Positions 42,883-50,913 of a DNA stretch of 64,000 nt are shown here, piece by piece. Origin of the DNA: Glaciihabitans sp. (GTDB lineage: Bacteria; Actinomycetota; Actinomycetes; Actinomycetales; Microbacteriaceae); assembly GCA_025463785.1 (NCBI GenBank), contig JAODBD010000004.1:165622-229621 (forward strand). Direction: 5' to 3'. The translations under genes and the position numbers were made by a program. The notes beneath the pieces are model-generated. The model saw nothing but the letters and a program-made list of their open reading frames with translations, was not told the DNA's origin and ran no database searches. Position 1 is the first letter of the stretch, and every line of letters begins with the position of its first letter.

Positions 42883-44331
42883 TCATGCCGATTCGTCACT
42901 GTGGCTCCCGAGATACGACAGAAGGCCCACATCCCGGAGCTTCGGTACGCCCTCGAGGCCGTCCCGCCCGACACGAAACCCAGCCTTGGCAAAAAGGAAT
43001 TCGCGTGATTCGAGGGCGTCGCGTCGAAGACTATCGAGGTCAATTCCCACGAGCTGGCCACCCCACTTGCGCAGGACTCCCCCGACGAATACCGCCCGAA
43101 TGTGCGATCGATCCGAACCTTGCACGATGGTGCCCACAGAACTGCCCCCGGGTAGATTGTTGATCCCGTCCGCGGCGATAAGCAGAACATCGGCCTCCTT
43201 GCCAACCGTGAGCGAGCCGATCCGATCGCCGAGGCCACCCGCGACGGCGCCACCCATTGTGGCGAATTCGAGTACGTCGGCGTTCGACAGGAGCTTCGCG
43301 GCAGTCCCGCTACCTGTCTTGCCCAGCGTGGCGAACATCCGCTGCGTCATCAGGGTCGTGCGCATCTGCGTGAACATGTCACCGGCAAGTGCGATCTCGA
43401 CGTCGATGCTCAGGGCCGGGCGGATCCCCGCGTCGAGTACTCTCTGGATCGGCGGCATCCCGCTCGCCAGCCCTATCTGCTCATCGGATGTCGTGGCCAG
43501 CACCACGCGCACGCCAGCCCGCTCGATCGCCCGCCAGGCTGTTTCGCCGAGCGAGGTCGCGTGAACGATCGTCACATCCGGCCCCAGCAGGCCGGCATGC
43601 CCGAGTTCCACAATCTCGTCAGACGAGCCCTCCCCCATCACGCCATCCATATGAATGCCAAGGCCGAGCGAACGGGCAATCGACATCAGCTCGGGGACGG
43701 GACGCACGCGACGCATGTCGATGGCGAGACGAAGTGTGATCAGTTCCTCCGACGCGCAGATTTCTGCCAGTCGTGCCAGGTCGCCGGGCCAGTGGTTGTC
43801 CCACTCGCCTGCATTGGGTGGAGCCGAGGCATGGATTGCACGGATGCCGGACTCCCGATAGCTGCGGAACACCGCATCGGAGTGCGCCGCCGATCGAGAA
43901 TTGTGGCTGAAGTCGAGCACCGTTGTGAACCCGGCATCGAGGGCGCCGAGCATGGAAACCAGATTGCCGATGTACATGTCTTCGGGGCGGTAGTGCGCCG
44001 CCACCCCGTCGTGCGTGATCGAAAGGTACTCGGGCAAATCGGCGTCGGTCGCGAGACGTCGCAGCGAGCCCTGCCAGCTGTGGCGGTGGCCATCCACGAA
44101 ACCGGGCATCACGATCGACGCGCTCGCGTCCACAACAGTGGTGCCGTTGGGCATGCGGTCGATGTGCTCCGCGACCTCGGCGATCCTGCCGTCCTCTATC
44201 AGGACGTCGGCGCTGGCAAACTGTCCGAGACCAGGATCCATCGTGACGACCGCGCCACCGCGGAGCAGAACTGCGGCGCCCGTTCCGCTGGCGATGAGGC
44301 GCTCTGCCACTGCGCTCGACTCCGTGCCCAT
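42883..44331 (-). CDS. Amidohydrolase/deaminase-like metal hydrolase, paralog B
   Basis: A 482-residue amidohydrolase related to the protein at 32160. The metal-site residues are present: HRH in GFVDGHRHSW, His in GLGIHMDGVMGEG, His in VTIVHATSLGE and Asp in LSIDVEIALAGDM. The C-terminal GSLTVGKEADVLLI is typical. It is clearly diverged from paralog A around the substrate loops (DFSHNSRS against DWSHNTDT), so the two probably act on related but different compounds. The ATG at 44331 follows GGGAA; directly upstream is a vestige of another amidohydrolase N-terminus. Confidence 0.87.
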   Translation of the reverse strand: MGTESSAVAERLIASGTGAAVLLRGGAVVTMDPGLGQFASADVLIEDGRIAEVAEHIDRMPNGTTVVDASASIVMPGFVDGHRHSWQGSLRRLATDADLPEYLSITHDGVAAHYRPEDMYIGNLVSMLGALDAGFTTVLDFSHNSRSAAHSDAVFRSYRESGIRAIHASAPPNAGEWDNHWPGDLARLAEICASEELITLRLAIDMRRVRPVPELMSIARSLGLGIHMDGVMGEGSSDEIVELGHAGLLGPDVTIVHATSLGETAWRAIERAGVRVVLATTSDEQIGLASGMPPIQRVLDAGIRPALSIDVEIALAGDMFTQMRTTLMTQRMFATLGKTGSGTAAKLLSNADVLEFATMGGAVAGGLGDRIGSLTVGKEADVLLIAADGINNLPGGSSVGTIVQGSDRSHIRAVFVGGVLRKWGGQLVGIDLDSLRRDALESREFLFAKAGFRVGRDGLEGVPKLRDVGLLSYLGSHSDESA

Positions 44332-44335
44332 CGAC

Positions 44336-44407
44336 CTATTCCCGCTCAAAGTCGCCGATCGCGGAGTCCATCGTGACGACGGCCGCGTTCTCAATGAGTA
44401 ACCGCAT
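44336..44407 (-). pseudogene. Vestigial amidohydrolase N-terminus (23 codons)
   Basis: The frame from ATG 44407 reads MRLLIENAAVVTMDSAIGDF then ERE-stop. This is the standard opening of an amidohydrolase and parallels LLRGGAVVTMDPGLGQF of the full-length paralog that starts 4 nt after its stop. It begins 5 nt after the SDR stop. It looks like the stump of a deleted or recombined paralog rather than a functional peptide, although a coupled leader function is possible. Confidence 0.65.
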
Positions 44408-44411
44408 CGGC

Positions 44412-45149
44412 CTACAGCGACTGCCAGCCCTGGCCGCTCCAGCCACCGTCTACGACAAAGGTCGAGGCGGTGGTGTACGCCGTGTCCCGGGACATGAGGA
44501 GGGCAACAATGTTCGCGGCGTACTCCGGACCGCCAATGAAGCCGAGCGGAGTGCGCTGGATGATTCCCGGTTCGAGGTCGGGCGCATCCGCGTACTGGAC
44601 GGTCATCATCGAAGTCTGCGTAAATCCCGGCATGAGTGTGTTCACCCGAACTTTAGGTGCCAGTTCGATCGCGAGTGACCGAGACAACGAATCCACGGCG
44701 CCCTTGACGGCTGAGTACGCAGCGAAGGGCGCGAAGCCCACGCGGGCCACCGTCGAGGAAACGAAGACTATTGACGCTCCGTCACTAAGGTGAGGCACTG
44801 CCGCCTGCGTCACCGCAAACGGCGAGCGCACGTGAACATTCCAGAGGTCATCAAGATCCTCCAGTGAACCATCGGCAACCGTCGCGCTGGTGAAGTGACC
44901 GGCCGCGAACAGGATTCCATCGATGAGAGCGCCGTCGCGTGTCGCTTCTTCGATGATGGCGGCGGTTGACCCTGGCTCCGAGAGGTCTACCGCCAGGGAG
45001 CGAACCCTCGGAGAGTCGGAGCTGATGCTCCGGCGCGCGACCCCAATTACCGTTGCACCGCTCTCCGCGAGGAGTTTGACGCTCGCCTGGCCTATCCCCG
45101 AACTCGCACCGGTGACGATCACAGTCTTGCCTTCGAGATCTACCTTCAT
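44412..45149 (-). CDS. Short-chain dehydrogenase/reductase
   Basis: A 245-residue classical SDR. It has the cofactor motif TGASSGIGQ, the Ser in IVFVSSTVA and the catalytic YSAVKG with Tyr and Lys. The acidic residue after the second strand is absent (VARRS), which favours NADP(H). The ATG at 45149 is used, 7 nt after the upstream ketopantoate-reductase-like stop. It is in the cupin-KPR-SDR-amidohydrolase operon and probably oxidises or reduces a hydroxyl of the pathway intermediate. Confidence 0.9.
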   Translation of the reverse strand: MKVDLEGKTVIVTGASSGIGQASVKLLAESGATVIGVARRSISSDSPRVRSLAVDLSEPGSTAAIIEEATRDGALIDGILFAAGHFTSATVADGSLEDLDDLWNVHVRSPFAVTQAAVPHLSDGASIVFVSSTVARVGFAPFAAYSAVKGAVDSLSRSLAIELAPKVRVNTLMPGFTQTSMMTVQYADAPDLEPGIIQRTPLGFIGGPEYAANIVALLMSRDTAYTTASTFVVDGGWSGQGWQSL

Positions 45150-45156
45150 CGCATTC

Positions 45157-46239
45157 TCACTTCGCATCATCATTGATAGGTCGTGCGCGGTTCCGCCTGT
45201 GCAGAGCCGCCTTGGTTTCCGGCGTGAGAAGCAGATCGACGTTAGAGGCCCGGGCTTCGAGCTCGCCGCTCTCTATCCTGTGGGCGATTTCGACGATCCG
45301 CTCGTTGACCGGCGCGCGTCCGCCGAGGTTTCGCTGCTCGTCAACGACCAGTCCGTTGATCTGATCGGTCTCGCCGCGGCGACCCTTCATCCAGTCTTGA
45401 AGGATGGTGGTCAAGGTGTTCGGCAGGGTGTAGTCCGACAAAACCGCATCGAGGAGATCCTCCGCGAACTGCTCGGGTTCGCGTACGTCATCCTCGGTCA
45501 TCCCGAAGATCGGCACGACGCGATTGCCGATCGCGAGAGTGGTACGCACTGCCTCGTTACCTGCCTCGACCATGAAGTCCCTCATGCCCGGCACGCGCAC
45601 AGCCTCCGCCAGCGGAAGTCCGAGAATGGCCGAGGGCGCGAGCTCCGCAGCGTTGACAACCAACTTCATCCACTTGGATGATCGGATGTCCGCGGTCACC
45701 TCGACTGCTCCGGCATGGCGGAGTATCTCCGCGACCTCGTCGGCGCGCGCCTGGGATGACGAGTCATATCCACCGAGCGCGAACCACGACCGCGACGGCG
45801 GACTCTGGCGATTCACGACCCCCGGCTCGAACATGTTGGATGACACCTCGATGACCGCGCCGATCGTGCGTTCCGCTCCCATCACAGCAGCCATGTCGTC
45901 CAGGCTCATTCCATTTTGAAGTCCGACAACGAGACCGTCGGCCTTCACATACGGCTTGATCAACTCACACGACCAACGGGTGTCGTACGCCTTCATGAGC
46001 ACGAAAACGACATCGAACTTCTCCCTGAGCGTCGCGACCTCGCAAAAGTTCAGCACCGTTACTGGGGTGGTAATCGTTTCGTCCGGCATCTCGACGCGAA
46101 TACCGTTCGCTCGCATCGCATCCACGTGGGCGGGCCACTGCTCGATGAACGTGACGTCAAGGCCGGCGCGCGTCAGGTCAGCACCTATCGATGCACCGTT
46201 CGCGCCAGTGCCAAGGACGGCGATCTTTTTGTCTGACAT
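45157..46239 (-). CDS. Ketopantoate-reductase-like oxidoreductase, paralog B
   Basis: A 360-residue ApbA/PanE-fold protein, closely similar to the protein at 30578: both share GANGASIGADLTRAGL, LMKAYDTRW, a QNGM loop and ILQDWMKGR. The catalytic-Lys region is SSKWMKLVVNA. The extra length over PanE and the matched duplicates in one catabolic island suggest a new substrate specificity. It lies between the cupin and SDR genes on the minus strand. Confidence 0.85.
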   Translation of the reverse strand: MSDKKIAVLGTGANGASIGADLTRAGLDVTFIEQWPAHVDAMRANGIRVEMPDETITTPVTVLNFCEVATLREKFDVVFVLMKAYDTRWSCELIKPYVKADGLVVGLQNGMSLDDMAAVMGAERTIGAVIEVSSNMFEPGVVNRQSPPSRSWFALGGYDSSSQARADEVAEILRHAGAVEVTADIRSSKWMKLVVNAAELAPSAILGLPLAEAVRVPGMRDFMVEAGNEAVRTTLAIGNRVVPIFGMTEDDVREPEQFAEDLLDAVLSDYTLPNTLTTILQDWMKGRRGETDQINGLVVDEQRNLGGRAPVNERIVEIAHRIESGELEARASNVDLLLTPETKAALHRRNRARPINDDAK

Positions 46240-46326
46240 TCTGATGTGCGTCTCCTTGTTGGTCGCTGGATCACGGTCGAGATTCGGTCTTCGATTCGCG
46301 TTCGCCTGAACGGCCGAGCTCTTCAG

Positions 46327-46737
46327 CTAGACGTACAGGAACAGGAACGACTTCTCGACGTACTCGTGAACCGTCCAGGTGCCCGTCCATCCGGGAGGGC
46401 AAACGAAGCACTGTCCAGGGCGCAGGTCGAACGGTTCCTTGCCCGGCTCCTGCACGGTCGCGTGCCCGCGCATGATCGTTGTGACTTCATAGAAGTTTGG
46501 GCGGTCCGCACCATTCACCTCGTATACGCCCGGCTTGACCGTCCAGACGTGAAGGTCTGCTTGTCCACCGGGAGCCGCCCACAGCTGGTGCCAGTGCTCC
46601 TTTTCATCGGGGCCGGTCTCGAGCCTGTCCGCCCTGTAGGCGAGCGGCCAAACCTGACCCAAATCGCGAGCTTCGATTGCGAGTGCTTCGTAGTCGGAAT
46701 TGACGTGGCCCAAATAGCCGACGGTTCCTGTTGCCAT
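46327..46737 (-). CDS. Cupin-domain protein
   Basis: A 136-residue single cupin. The first motif has EKEHWHQLW and the second is PGQCFVCPPGWTG, so the typical His/Glu metal set is only partly conserved. Such cupins act as isomerases, lyases or sugar-binding proteins. It is the first gene of the operon to 42883. TTGACA at 46844-46849 may be its -35, and the inverted repeat GTTAACCTCCATTGGTTAAC at 46743-46760 lies just before the start codon and includes the ribosome binding site. Confidence 0.75.
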   Translation of the reverse strand: MATGTVGYLGHVNSDYEALAIEARDLGQVWPLAYRADRLETGPDEKEHWHQLWAAPGGQADLHVWTVKPGVYEVNGADRPNFYEVTTIMRGHATVQEPGKEPFDLRPGQCFVCPPGWTGTWTVHEYVEKSFLFLYV

Positions 46738-46845
46738 GACTGTTAACCTCCATTGGTTAACGCGGACCTTGCGTGAAAGTCTCGCGAGCTGCGGATCTGG
46801 ACGGGGGTCCCGTCGTGAGTAGTTTCACTCACACTTCACACTATG

Positions 46846-47316
46846 TCAATGATTACTGATCATTAGCTCAAGGCCTTCCGCGGCGAACGCGTGGTCGCTC
46901 TCGTGCGCGAGCCCCGAAATGGCGACCGCTCCCACGACGCCTACGCCCGCAATCCGAATGGGAATGGCGCCACCGAGTCCGGTGAAACGAGTGGTGTCGT
47001 TCCACGGCTGGGCATCGAACGGTCGCCCCTCCGCCTGATGGTGCAACCCGACGAGAAGGGAGCTCTCTCCAAATCGCCGGACGGAGCGCACCTTCCGAGC
47101 GATCCAATCGTCGTTGTTCTCGCTGGTACCCGGCATGGCGGCATGAAAGAGCTGCTGGTCTCCACGCGTGATGTCGATGGTGATCGAGAGTCCGCGTTCC
47201 CGGGCCATACCGACCAGCAGTTCGCCCAGCCTCAGTGCGTCGTCGTTGTCGAAGGTAACCAGCACGAGTCGCGCCTCCTGCGCTTCGATGCGGGCAATCT
47301 GGTCAGTCAGTTCCAT
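46846..47316 (-). CDS. UPF0303/heme-degrading-domain-like protein
   Basis: A 156-residue protein of the UPF0303 (GlcG/HbpS-like fold) family. It shows ARLVLVTFDNDDALRLGELL, a conserved ITRGDQQLFH region, VRRFGESSLLVG and GGAIPIRIAGVGVVGAVAIS. The ATG at 47316 follows GGAAGGG. Members are found in catabolic operons (for example glycolate use) with unclear function. It lies 16 nt downstream of an MDR dehydrogenase gene and shares its transcript. Confidence 0.83.
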   Translation of the reverse strand: MELTDQIARIEAQEARLVLVTFDNDDALRLGELLVGMARERGLSITIDITRGDQQLFHAAMPGTSENNDDWIARKVRSVRRFGESSLLVGLHHQAEGRPFDAQPWNDTTRFTGLGGAIPIRIAGVGVVGAVAISGLAHESDHAFAAEGLELMISNH

Positions 47317-47332
47317 CAGTGGTGCCCTTCCT

Positions 47333-48328
47333 TCAGCGAGTGTGGTCGGTGCCGTCGAGGACCGCGGCCATCTCGATGTGAGCCTTGATTGTGGTTGCGG
47401 GATTTCGAGCCGCATCCAGGGCGCCGAGCGCGGTTTCGATCGAAAATCGATGTGTGACCAGAGGGCTCAGATCAATACCGGTCGCCGCGAGAAATCGCAA
47501 AGTCTCCGGCCAAACTCCGGGCGAACCGATTGAGCCGGTGATGCGGAGTTCCTTCGACTGGATGAGACCCAGCCTGGCTGGGGCCTCCCGGCCGACGTCG
47601 ATGCCGATGTAGGCGACCCGTCCCCGGAACGCCGCGAACTCGAGCGCTCGAGCCATGACTTCCGGGCGTCCGCTTGCTTCGACAACGACGTCTGCTCCCC
47701 GTCCACCCGATATCTCCGCGAGCAGCGCGTCGATCCCATCCGGGGCTGTCGAGTGTTTGGCCCCGAGCTGGATGGCGGCGGCGCGACGGGATTCCGAGGG
47801 CTCGGCTGCGATGACGGTCGCCCCGAGTGACGACGCGACCGCCACGACCGCGAGTCCGATCGGGCCGGCACCGAGGACAACCACAACGTCACTGGCATTC
47901 ACATTGCCGGCCTTCATGAGCGCGTAATACGCCACGCTGAATGGCTCGACGAGCGCACCATTGGTGAACGACACGCCATCCGGCAGCCTGTGCAGCCATG
48001 CGCTCTTTGCGACAAAGAACTCGGCGACGGCCCCGCTGATCGTGAAACCGAAGTGGTCTTCACCTAGGACGCACTCGCCTACGACGCGATCGCCCACCGC
48101 GAAGTCGCGGACATCGCTGCCAACCCTAACGATCTCTCCCGACCACTCGTGCCCGGGAATGATCGGAAAGCGAAACGGGATGATGTACCGTCCCTCGAGA
48201 AGCTCGATGTCCGAGTGGCAGACGCCGACCGACCGCGCCGCAACCAACACCTCATCCGCTGCGATGGTAGGGACCGCGAGCTCCTCGATCTGAGCCGTGT
48301 CCTTCGCCATGAAAGTCAGTGCTTTCAT
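47333..48328 (-). CDS. Short MDR dehydrogenase lacking the structural zinc lobe
   Basis: A 331-residue medium-chain dehydrogenase. Catalytic-zinc residues are present (GVCHSDIE, GHEWSGE), and the NAD motif is VLGAGPIGLAV. The four-Cys structural zinc segment found in its two relatives nearby is missing; GECVLGEDHFGF joins directly to the next strand. Such forms are known among polyol and glutathione-independent dehydrogenases. It lies between the M24-fold gene and the UPF0303 gene. Confidence 0.87.
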   Translation of the reverse strand: MKALTFMAKDTAQIEELAVPTIAADEVLVAARSVGVCHSDIELLEGRYIIPFRFPIIPGHEWSGEIVRVGSDVRDFAVGDRVVGECVLGEDHFGFTISGAVAEFFVAKSAWLHRLPDGVSFTNGALVEPFSVAYYALMKAGNVNASDVVVVLGAGPIGLAVVAVASSLGATVIAAEPSESRRAAAIQLGAKHSTAPDGIDALLAEISGGRGADVVVEASGRPEVMARALEFAAFRGRVAYIGIDVGREAPARLGLIQSKELRITGSIGSPGVWPETLRFLAATGIDLSPLVTHRFSIETALGALDAARNPATTIKAHIEMAAVLDGTDHTR

Positions 48329-48367
48329 CGTCGAAAACCATCCTGTTCCTTTTCCGGGAGAGCGAAC

Positions 48368-49753
48368 CTATGCTCCCGGCTCGCCCCTGCCAGCGGCGGT
48401 ATTGAGGTGCGACTGGGAATTTCTCATGGCTGGAAGCAAGCCCCCAACGTTGTAATACCGCTGCCCGGCGACCAGCAGGTCCTCGGCAGGGAATTTCGTG
48501 ATGACCTCGCAACCCGTCGCTGTCACCACAAGTTCCTCCTCGATTCGCGCGGCACCAACACCGTCAGCCGACGGCCAATAGGTCTCCAGAGCGAATACCA
48601 TGCCTTCCTTCAGCACTTCGGGGTGATCGAGAGAAACCAGTCGTGAGAAGATCGGCTTTTCCCAGATCGACAAGCCAACTCCGTGCCCGTATTGCAGGGC
48701 AAACGCGGCTTCCTCATCCGGGAATCCGAATTCCTGGGCAGTCGGCCAGACCTTGACAATGTCGGCGGTCGTTGCACCTGGGCGAACAAGAGCGATTGCA
48801 CGATCCATGTACTCGCGAGCGATCTTGTACGCATCATTTTGCGCTGAACTGGCGGACCCGACTGCAAACGTTCGGTAGTAACAGGTTCGGTAGCCCTGGT
48901 AACTGTGCAGGATGTCGAAGAATGCGGGATCCCCTGGGCGGATCAGTCGATCCGAATAGACGTGGGGATGCGGAGAACACCTCTCGCCGGAGATCGCGTT
49001 CACACCCTCGACATACTCCGACCCAAGATCGTAAAGAACCTTCGAGACCAGGCCGACGGCTTCGTTCTCGCGTACGCCCGGCCGCAGGAATTCGTAAAGC
49101 GACTCATAGGCGGCATCCACCATCGACGCCGCCTGCGACAGGAGCGCGATCTCATCCCCGGTCTTGATTTCGCGAGCACGGAGGAAGACCTGCTGTCCAT
49201 CGACGACGCTAATCCCCTCGCGCTGAAGTGCAAGGAGAACCGGCAATTCGATCACATCCACGCCGAGCGGTTCGTTTAGCAGCCCGAACTTCTCAAGCTC
49301 ACGTTTGATCTTCTTGGCGACGTCATCGGCGATGCCTGCATCGGGATGGAACGCGCCGCGAAGCGTCGAAATACCAGCACGCGCGCCGGATTCGGCCCGC
49401 GGCCGAACGGCCCCGTGGTGCGGCGCGTGAGGATCCGCATCTGCCTCGGCGGTCGTCGTCGCGAGCCACGGGTTGTAAAGCTGGTGATGCTTGGCTGCCG
49501 AGCCGAAATCCCACACGATGGGGTCACTATTGCGAGTGAGCAGCGAAAACCGAATGAGCTTGTCCATCGCCCAGGTGCCGATGTGTGTCGCGGACATGTA
49601 ACGAATGTTTGAGAAATCGAATGCGAGGACCGCTCCGAGATCGGATGCCATCAGCTCGGCCTTGAGCTTGGCGAGGCGCTCGGACCTCAACCGGTCGAAG
49701 CGGATCCGCTCCTCCCAATCGACGGCGTTCGTACCGAATGTTGCTGTAGTCAT
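48368..49753 (-). CDS. M24-fold (creatinase/DddP-like) protein with altered metal site
   Basis: A 461-residue protein of the M24 pita-bread fold with a creatinase-like N-terminal domain (about 20-190; AVLAFDFSNIRYMSAT). The core ligands His357 (YGHGVG), Glu390 (FALE) and Glu406 (RIEEELV) are present. The first Asp is Asp280, but the second Asp, normally about 10-12 residues later, is replaced by Cys291-Tyr292 (GYRTCYYRTF). Relatives include Xaa-Pro peptidases, creatinase and the DMSP lyase DddP, whose N-terminal region looks similar. A lyase or hydrolase on a small molecule is more likely than a peptidase here. Confidence 0.83.
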   Translation of the reverse strand: MTTATFGTNAVDWEERIRFDRLRSERLAKLKAELMASDLGAVLAFDFSNIRYMSATHIGTWAMDKLIRFSLLTRNSDPIVWDFGSAAKHHQLYNPWLATTTAEADADPHAPHHGAVRPRAESGARAGISTLRGAFHPDAGIADDVAKKIKRELEKFGLLNEPLGVDVIELPVLLALQREGISVVDGQQVFLRAREIKTGDEIALLSQAASMVDAAYESLYEFLRPGVRENEAVGLVSKVLYDLGSEYVEGVNAISGERCSPHPHVYSDRLIRPGDPAFFDILHSYQGYRTCYYRTFAVGSASSAQNDAYKIAREYMDRAIALVRPGATTADIVKVWPTAQEFGFPDEEAAFALQYGHGVGLSIWEKPIFSRLVSLDHPEVLKEGMVFALETYWPSADGVGAARIEEELVVTATGCEVITKFPAEDLLVAGQRYYNVGGLLPAMRNSQSHLNTAAGRGEPGA

Positions 49754-49841
49754 GGTGGGCTAAGTTTCCTTGTGGTCGATGCCAGACACTGCGATGTGTA
49801 GTAGCACTGTACACTCTGCACATCGCACTTCATGGCAGTTT

Positions 49842-50909
49842 TCATGTGATCGCTCGCGTGTTAACGAGCACCTTCACCTGGTCGCCGGATGGTGACAGCA
49901 GGGTCTCGAATCCCTGGTCGACGATGTCCGCCATGTCAATGCGAGCCGAGACGATTGATTCCACCGGATATCTGCCGCGTGAGATGAGGTCGATGATCCG
50001 CGGCCAGTCGGTAACCCGATAGCACCAGGTGCCAGCCAGGGTGACTTCCCGCTCCGAAAGGATCATCGGATCTATGGCCGCGGGCCGGGTGTGAAGCCCG
50101 GTCTGGGATATCCGACCAGCTGCCCGTACGGCACCGATTGCCGTCTGCAGCGCGCTCTCGTTCCCTGAGCACTCGATGACGGCGTCGACGCCGATGCCAC
50201 CCGTCTGGTCTCGCACCCACTGGACGACATCCACCCGTGTCGGGTCTACCACGGTCCCGACATCCAACGACAGCACAAGCGCCGACCGCGTCGGATTCAC
50301 CTCCGAGATGTAGACGGTGGCTCCGAGAGAGTACGCATAGAGCGAGGCGAGTGCCCCGATTGGCCCGGCTCCCGTAATGAGCACTGTGTCACCTGGGCGA
50401 ACACCCGCCGTGTCCACTCCGTAGGCGGCGACCGCGCCCGGTTCCACCATCGCACCCTGAATGGCAGACATCCCTTCGGGAAGGACTGTCACAAGAGACG
50501 CAGGGACCACGGCGAGCTCGCTCATCCCACCCCCCTGGTAGCTAAGACCAACGCACGCCATCGTGAGGCACAGGTGATTCAGTCCGCGCCGGCAGTAGTA
50601 GCACTGCCCGCAAGTGACGAGAGGCATCACGGAGACCAGGTCGCCCACGGCGACGTTCGTGACACCTGGGCCGACCTCGACAACTTCAGCCGAAAACTCG
50701 TGGCCCAGAATCTGCGGCGCTGATGCGCCGGTCAATGGGTGCGCAATCGTCGGTATCACGATCGGACCGACCGAATACTCGTGCAGGTCGGTGCCGCAGA
50801 TACCGCACCAGTGCGGGCGGAGTAAAACCTGGCCAGGGCCCGCACCCGTCGGTTCCGCGACATCCTCGACCCGGATGTCCCGGCTGCCATGAAAAACCGC
50901 GGCGAGCAC
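49842..50909 (-). CDS. Zinc-dependent MDR dehydrogenase (butanediol/threonine type)
   Basis: A 355-residue medium-chain dehydrogenase with CGICGTDLHE and GHEFSAE for catalytic zinc, CGQCYYCRRGLNHLC for structural zinc and ITGAGPIGALA for NAD. The sequence resembles 2,3-butanediol dehydrogenases. The GTG at 50909 is used since GGGGAG is 8 nt upstream; it starts 4 nt after the EboE-like stop, and a GTG at 50936 would overlap that gene. It is the third MDR enzyme of the island. Confidence 0.88.
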   Translation of the reverse strand: MLAAVFHGSRDIRVEDVAEPTGAGPGQVLLRPHWCGICGTDLHEYSVGPIVIPTIAHPLTGASAPQILGHEFSAEVVEVGPGVTNVAVGDLVSVMPLVTCGQCYYCRRGLNHLCLTMACVGLSYQGGGMSELAVVPASLVTVLPEGMSAIQGAMVEPGAVAAYGVDTAGVRPGDTVLITGAGPIGALASLYAYSLGATVYISEVNPTRSALVLSLDVGTVVDPTRVDVVQWVRDQTGGIGVDAVIECSGNESALQTAIGAVRAAGRISQTGLHTRPAAIDPMILSEREVTLAGTWCYRVTDWPRIIDLISRGRYPVESIVSARIDMADIVDQGFETLLSPSGDQVKVLVNTRAIT

Positions 50910-50913
50910 GCGC

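Noticed and set aside
42838..46832. Shared 12-mer AGTTTCACTCAC at 42838-42849 and 46821-46832 as a second operator
   Set aside because: Both are intergenic, but they lie at different positions relative to the promoters, and 12-mer matches are expected by chance many times in 64 kb.
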